Below, piece by piece: positions 60,139 to 64,000 of a DNA stretch of 64,000 bases (position 1 is the first letter of the stretch; every line of letters starts with the position of its first letter). This stretch comes from Bacteriovoracaceae bacterium. Its GTDB lineage: Bacteria > Bdellovibrionota > Bacteriovoracia > Bacteriovoracales > Bacteriovoracaceae. The stretch covers positions 1 through 64,000 of the forward strand of contig JAONMX010000001.1 in assembly GCA_028378565.1 (NCBI GenBank), given 5' to 3'. The notes below the pieces were generated by a model, which worked only from the letters and a program-made list of their open reading frames with translations, was not told the origin of the DNA and searched no databases. The translations under genes were made by a program, and so were the position numbers.

Positions 60139-60588
60139 CTATCCTTTATTCTCTATTACAAACTTTAAATTACTAATTGCAAGTCTATATATACTTGGGC
60201 CAAATCCTTCCATTATATAATCACAGCCCATCGCGGTTATTTTATTTTTTCTAAACTCTTCGCGATGATTTGTATTTGAAATATGTACTTCCACTTTAGG
60301 GATTGATATTGCTTTTAAGCTATCAAGTATTCCAATAGACGTATGAGAAAGAGCAGCAGGGTTAAGGATTAACCCATTCACTTTTCCATCAACAAGGGTC
60401 TGTATTTTATTAATTATTTCTCCCTCATCATTTGATTGGAACCATTCTATGTGAATTGATCCAAACTCATTAGATATGTCACTCTCGATTTCCTTCAGAG
60501 TTTTAGATCCATAAATTTCAGGCTCACGAGTTCCTAACAAGTTTAAGTTAGGACCGTTGACTACTAATAAGTTCAATATAACCGCCAT
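60139..60588 (-). CDS. aroQ: Type II 3-dehydroquinate dehydratase
   Basis: About 149 residues. Active-site features: NGPNLNLLGTREPEIYG (Arg21, Tyr27), LNPAALSHTS (Asn76, His82) and VEVHISNTNHREEFR (His102). Third step of the shikimate pathway. The ATG at 60588 lacks a clear ribosome-binding site; a TTG at 60576 preceded by GGCGG is an alternative start. The longer frame to 60615 is unlikely. Confidence 0.95.
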   Translation of the reverse strand: MAVILNLLVVNGPNLNLLGTREPEIYGSKTLKEIESDISNEFGSIHIEWFQSNDEGEIINKIQTLVDGKVNGLILNPAALSHTSIGILDSLKAISIPKVEVHISNTNHREEFRKNKITAMGCDYIMEGFGPSIYRLAISNLKFVIENKG

Positions 60589-60659
60589 ATATATAATTGC
60601 GTCAAAAATTATCAATGAATTATATCAAAGTAAAGAAAACTATCGAAATGTGCGAGGTG

Positions 60660-61694
60660 TTAGTGGCGGTTTTTCAGCTCTAAGGCCCTATTTTTTATAA
60701 GGTTACTGAATTTATTGAGTGTATCTACGGTATGATCATCAATAAGTGTCGGCTCGGCTGTAGCAACCGTTTTATCATACAGGCTCATTAAGCTTTCGCG
60801 CCCACTGTCTTCTGTAGTAGTTGTAATATTATTATCAACGAGCTCATTAATTCCCCTATCCCGTTGCAATTGGTCCAGTCTATTTTTTGTTTTTTCATCT
60901 TCAGGATTGATGGCCAATATCTTTGAAAGGACTTCAATGGCCTTATCAACATAACCTTGGTTAAGATAAAGATCCACCAATGTGTGGGTAATTATTGGGT
61001 TGGCAACTTTTGAATTCTCTTCTGCCACATCCTCATTTATTAAAGAAATTTCTTCATTGTTAGTTGATCGTTCAGTAGAGCTTTCATCGTTTTGGACATG
61101 TGATTTCTTAACTTCCCAAGAGCCTGCTTGATCACTAGTTTCAGAGTCAGTACCCTCTTGATTACCTAGATCAACCTTTACCCAACTATCAATTAGATCT
61201 TCTTCATCCTTTGGAGTTGTTTTTATTTCCTCAAGATCGAAGAATATTTTATCTTTCTTTATAGCTGGTTCTTCTAACTTTTCCTCAAGATTTTTAACAA
61301 TTTGAGATGTTTCTTCATCTCTTGGATTCAAAAACAATAAATACTTAAACGTATCCAGTGCTTCTTCGGTATTGTTTAGCTCTAAACAAATATCCCCAAA
61401 CAATTTTTGAAATCTATAATTATCTTTATTAATTCCCGCTAAAGGCCTCAGTGTTGAGTAAGCTAAATTATACTGGCCCATGTCTTTATAGCACGCAGCT
61501 AATGTCAAAAAGCCTGTTGAATAATCTGGATTATGTCTTATACCTAATCTTAAAACTTCTAAAGCCTTATCAAGTAAACCTACTTTTCGATAAGCCTCTG
61601 CTAATGGAGCAAAGACACGAGATCTCGGATCGTCTTCTAATTGATCTTCATATTTTAAAATTAATGTAGATAAAGAAGATTCTTTATTACTCAC
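60660..61694 (-). CDS. TPR-repeat protein following pilQ
   Basis: About 344 residues. N-terminal tandem TPR units (RVFAPLAEAYRKVGLLDKAL, LAACYKDMGQYNLAYSTL, ICLELNNTEEALDTFKYLL), an acidic Ser/Thr/Glu-rich linker (residues 160-230), and one more TPR near 235-275. No signal peptide. The start is placed at the GTG at 61694, directly after the pilQ stop and preceded by AGGA. Such proteins next to pilQ may assist pilus assembly, but it is not PilF (no lipobox). Confidence 0.78.
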   Translation of the reverse strand: MSNKESSLSTLILKYEDQLEDDPRSRVFAPLAEAYRKVGLLDKALEVLRLGIRHNPDYSTGFLTLAACYKDMGQYNLAYSTLRPLAGINKDNYRFQKLFGDICLELNNTEEALDTFKYLLFLNPRDEETSQIVKNLEEKLEEPAIKKDKIFFDLEEIKTTPKDEEDLIDSWVKVDLGNQEGTDSETSDQAGSWEVKKSHVQNDESSTERSTNNEEISLINEDVAEENSKVANPIITHTLVDLYLNQGYVDKAIEVLSKILAINPEDEKTKNRLDQLQRDRGINELVDNNITTTTEDSGRESLMSLYDKTVATAEPTLIDDHTVDTLNKFSNLIKNRALELKNRH

Positions 61695-61695
61695 T

Positions 61696-63534
61696 TTACG
61701 TCCTATCAATTAAACCAGCTTCAGCCTGGTTAATAATTCTTGGAGTAAGAAAGATAATGACTTCTCTTTTTGTAGTCTGAGGTGCATGGGGAGTTCTAAA
61801 CAACCATCCAAGTAATGGAATGTCTTTAAGAAATGGTATCCCTGAATGCTGCTCACGTTTAGAGTATTCATACAAACCACCTAGTACAATCGTACTTCCG
61901 TTTTCAACTAGGACGTTTGTTTTGATATCATTACCAAGTTTATTTGGTGGAGCGTCTGGAAATGGTCTTTCACCAAAGTCAGCTTTCTTTATATTTACGT
62001 CTAATAATATGGAACCTTCATTGGTAACTTGTGGTGTAACTTCTAGTTCAAGAGTTGCAGCAATTTCTTTAAAACTAACTGTTCTATCATCCCCTGTTCC
62101 TGTGATCTCTCTAAAACTATTTGTCTTAGATGACTTCAAGGTAGCTTTTTGCTTATTTTGAGTTATCACTTTCGGACTTGAAAGAATTTTACCTTTTGAT
62201 TCAGATTCCATAAGCTGAAGTGTGAAGTTTAAGTTTGTTAGTCTTGAGAACCTAGAGATTGATAATCCAAGCACAGATCTCACACTATCACCTGTATTAG
62301 ATGGTGCTGAACTAAAGGCAAAACCTGGACCACCATCTGCACCATTAGTAACTCCGTCTCCAACAATTGATGGAGTAGCATCACCTATACTTCCGATCGG
62401 ATCATATCCAAAATTAAATCCTTGAGAAAGACCTATCTCTTTTGCATGGGATTCGTTAACTTCAACTATTTTTGACTCAATTAAAACTTGAGGTGTCTGT
62501 GTATCAAGAACATCAATAATTTTTCTCAATTTTTCTATTACATCAGGTGTGTCTTTAACAATTAGACTATTCGTTCGAATATCTTCGGAGATATGTCCTC
62601 TTTCTTTTGTTATATATTCAATCAGAATTTTCATTAAGTCTTTTGTTATTGCATATGAGATTGGGAATACTTTAGTTACTAACGGTTCTTGCTTTATCGA
62701 AGCAAGTTTTGCATTGGCTTCTTCAGTTTGCTCTTTCGTTGCAGTTTTAAGTGTTTGAATCATCAAGATAATTCCATTCTTTTTTGCTACTAACTTGTTT
62801 AGACCTAGTACTGTATCTAAGGCTTGATCCCAAGGGACGTTGGACAGATTTAGTGTTAAAGATGGTAATTTCTTAACTTCCTCTGTAAGAATTATATTAA
62901 AACCTGAAGCTTCAGAAATCATCTTTAAGATGTCTCCAACTTTTACATCTTTAATATCTAGTGAAATTCTACTTCCAATATATTTCTTTCTTCCTGATAA
63001 AGTTAAATTTTCTAAAATGTCCTCAACCTTCTCAGACTTTGGAACGAGTAACTTTTCGACATTTTCTTCACTGACCTCTGCTTGCTTAATAGAACCCTGT
63101 GCGTTTTCAACTTGTCTCTTGTTAAAAACTCCAAACCTATTTTCGACAACTAAAACAATTCTCTTATCTTTTCGATTAACGATAGATCTAACATTATCTC
63201 GTAACTGAAGAGCAACTCTTAAGTCTGACCTGGAGTCTGGCTTAGGGTATGCTTTTACAAATACGACAGATCCTGAAAACTCTGAGGTATCAAATCCTCT
63301 TAGAACACGCTCTGTAGCTTTTACATCTTTTAAATCTAAAATAATTTGTTTGTCTTCATTTATATTAAACTTACTGGCAACAACATCGTTTTGATCGAGC
63401 ACTAGCTCTATCTCTGACGTTTCACCGTTTTGCCTAAAGTTTATTTTTTCTAGCGTTGAAGAAAACACACTATTAGATGTGAAGATTAGTGCAATTATTA
63501 CTTGCACATTTATTCGAAAAAATCCTTTTTTCAT
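61696..63534 (-). CDS. pilQ: Type IV pilus secretin PilQ
   Basis: About 612 residues: signal peptide (1-27), an AMIN-like N-domain (DVKATERVLRGFD region), an STN/N0 domain (RISLDIKDVKVGDILKMISE), an N1 domain (EYITKERGHISEDIRTNSLIV) and the C-terminal secretin barrel (VLIESKIVEVN, NVLVENGSTIVLGGLY, VPLLG-type end PLLGWLFRT). It forms the outer-membrane pore for type IVa pili used in motility, attachment or prey entry. The start at 63534 follows GGAT; an ATG at 63543 is also possible. Confidence 0.95.
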   Translation of the reverse strand: MKKGFFRINVQVIIALIFTSNSVFSSTLEKINFRQNGETSEIELVLDQNDVVASKFNINEDKQIILDLKDVKATERVLRGFDTSEFSGSVVFVKAYPKPDSRSDLRVALQLRDNVRSIVNRKDKRIVLVVENRFGVFNKRQVENAQGSIKQAEVSEENVEKLLVPKSEKVEDILENLTLSGRKKYIGSRISLDIKDVKVGDILKMISEASGFNIILTEEVKKLPSLTLNLSNVPWDQALDTVLGLNKLVAKKNGIILMIQTLKTATKEQTEEANAKLASIKQEPLVTKVFPISYAITKDLMKILIEYITKERGHISEDIRTNSLIVKDTPDVIEKLRKIIDVLDTQTPQVLIESKIVEVNESHAKEIGLSQGFNFGYDPIGSIGDATPSIVGDGVTNGADGGPGFAFSSAPSNTGDSVRSVLGLSISRFSRLTNLNFTLQLMESESKGKILSSPKVITQNKQKATLKSSKTNSFREITGTGDDRTVSFKEIAATLELEVTPQVTNEGSILLDVNIKKADFGERPFPDAPPNKLGNDIKTNVLVENGSTIVLGGLYEYSKREQHSGIPFLKDIPLLGWLFRTPHAPQTTKREVIIFLTPRIINQAEAGLIDRT

Positions 63535-63596
63535 AAAAATCATCCATGTTAATGAATATACTAGGTAAATTGTATCAAATATTTGAAATTAGTGCA

Positions 63597-64000
63597 TTAA
63601 TTTTCATCACTAGAAATATTGCTAACTGGAATTACTGTTTCGATATATTCATCCTGATCATATACATTAGTAATTTTCTCTACTAACACGACACCACCTG
63701 GAACAATCGCTCTTATTTCAGCGTTATTTTCCCCTAGCCTCATTCCTTCTTTTAAAATAAAGGTGTCATCAGAAAGCTTACCCATTGCAGATATCGTTTT
63801 TGCCATTGCTCGACGATCTTTTCCTAACAATATTCCAATAACTCTAATCGACTCTAGCTTTACTCTATTGATTGTAGGTAGGTTAGAGTAACTGTTATTT
63901 TGCAAATATCCGCCGTAGCTTCTCTTATCATTTTTTAGTTTAAGGTCCTTACGTTTAAAAGGATCTCTCAATTTAAAAGGATCCTTTATTCTTGAGCTTG
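63597..64000 (-). CDS. pilP: Type IV pilus PilP-like protein (N-terminus beyond window)
   Basis: The minus-strand frame remains open through base 64000, so at least 133 residues are seen and the start is outside. RDPF, a hallmark of PilP, occurs at LRDPFKRK, followed by the small beta domain ESIRVIGILLGKDRRAMA and GMRLGENNAEIRAIVPGGVVLVE, as in PilP HR domains. PilP links the PilMNO inner complex to PilQ, encoded directly downstream. pilMNO are expected upstream, outside the window. Confidence 0.85.
   Translation of the reverse strand, partial: SSRIKDPFKLRDPFKRKDLKLKNDKRSYGGYLQNNSYSNLPTINRVKLESIRVIGILLGKDRRAMAKTISAMGKLSDDTFILKEGMRLGENNAEIRAIVPGGVVLVEKITNVYDQDEYIETVIPVSNISSDEN

Noticed and set aside
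1-64000. Insertion sequences, prophage, CRISPR arrays, tRNA genes
   Set aside because: No transposase or phage motifs, no regularly spaced repeats and no cloverleaf was recognised by reading; a tRNA scan was not run.

Overview
The window reads as an AT-rich, gene-dense chromosomal segment of a predatory-type bacterium of the Bdellovibrionota, most likely the Bacteriovorax/Halobacteriovorax branch. This is inferred from the gene mix (two Lon proteases, paired flagellins, a Tad/Flp pilus locus, a type IVa pilus pilP-pilQ end, TamA-TamB, small exported peptides) and from low-GC codon use; no rRNA gene is present to prove it. There are no insertion sequences, prophage genes, CRISPR arrays or tRNA genes that I can support.

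Layout. 1-4800: glmU (truncated at the window edge), lon1, a CheY-like receiver and a small membrane-anchored protein. 4849-8953: three very small exported proteins, an aldehyde dehydrogenase and an RHS/YD-repeat protein; two of the small proteins are paralogues and both have sigma-54-type promoters, while the RHS gene has a sigma-28-like promoter. 9045-16869 (minus strand): a compact Tad (Flp) pilus operon running from major pilin to membrane platform, in which the TadZ/CpaE-like and TadA/CpaF proteins are fused into one polypeptide. 17087-17267: a 6S RNA gene divergent from the pilin promoter. 17316-24743: hypothetical genes, an SDR-family protein, two flagellins, an acetyltransferase with no usual start codon, and an ABC1/UbiB kinase-like protein. 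24758-35050: informational genes greA, recG, recA, recX and alaS, interleaved with an FHA-like protein, an alpha/beta hydrolase, a protein with cryptic RelA/SpoT synthetase-like motifs, and pgpA. 35054-42602: an oligopeptide-type binding lipoprotein, small hypotheticals (one a lone histidine-kinase-dimerisation-like helix pair), an acyl-CoA synthetase, rpoZ and lon2. 42641-48315: an AMIN-like protein, a matrixin-like metalloprotease with a partner of the same tail design, and a UvrA-like protein with only one intact ATP site. 48402-64000 (minus strand): rplM-rpsI; tamB-tamA preceded by a TPR gene; and the chain pilP-pilQ-TPR-aroQ-efp-accB-accC.

How the genes fit together. Two separate surface-pilus machines (Tad and type IVa), flagellar filament genes, TamAB outer-membrane assembly, a secreted metalloprotease and several exported small proteins suggest a cell that invests heavily in its envelope and surface. 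The rest is conserved housekeeping: fatty-acid precursor supply (accB/accC, acyl-CoA synthetase, pgpA), translation (alaS, efp, rplM, rpsI), transcription (greA, rpoZ, 6S RNA) and DNA repair (recA, recX, recG, UvrA-like).

The strongest unexplained signals are the sigma-54-controlled CVDQVQ-motif peptides, the TadZ-TadA fusion, the RelA/SpoT-like protein, the half-degenerate UvrA paralogue, and regulatory structures in the leaders of recA and of both flagellin genes. All calls come from reading the sequence; no database search was run.
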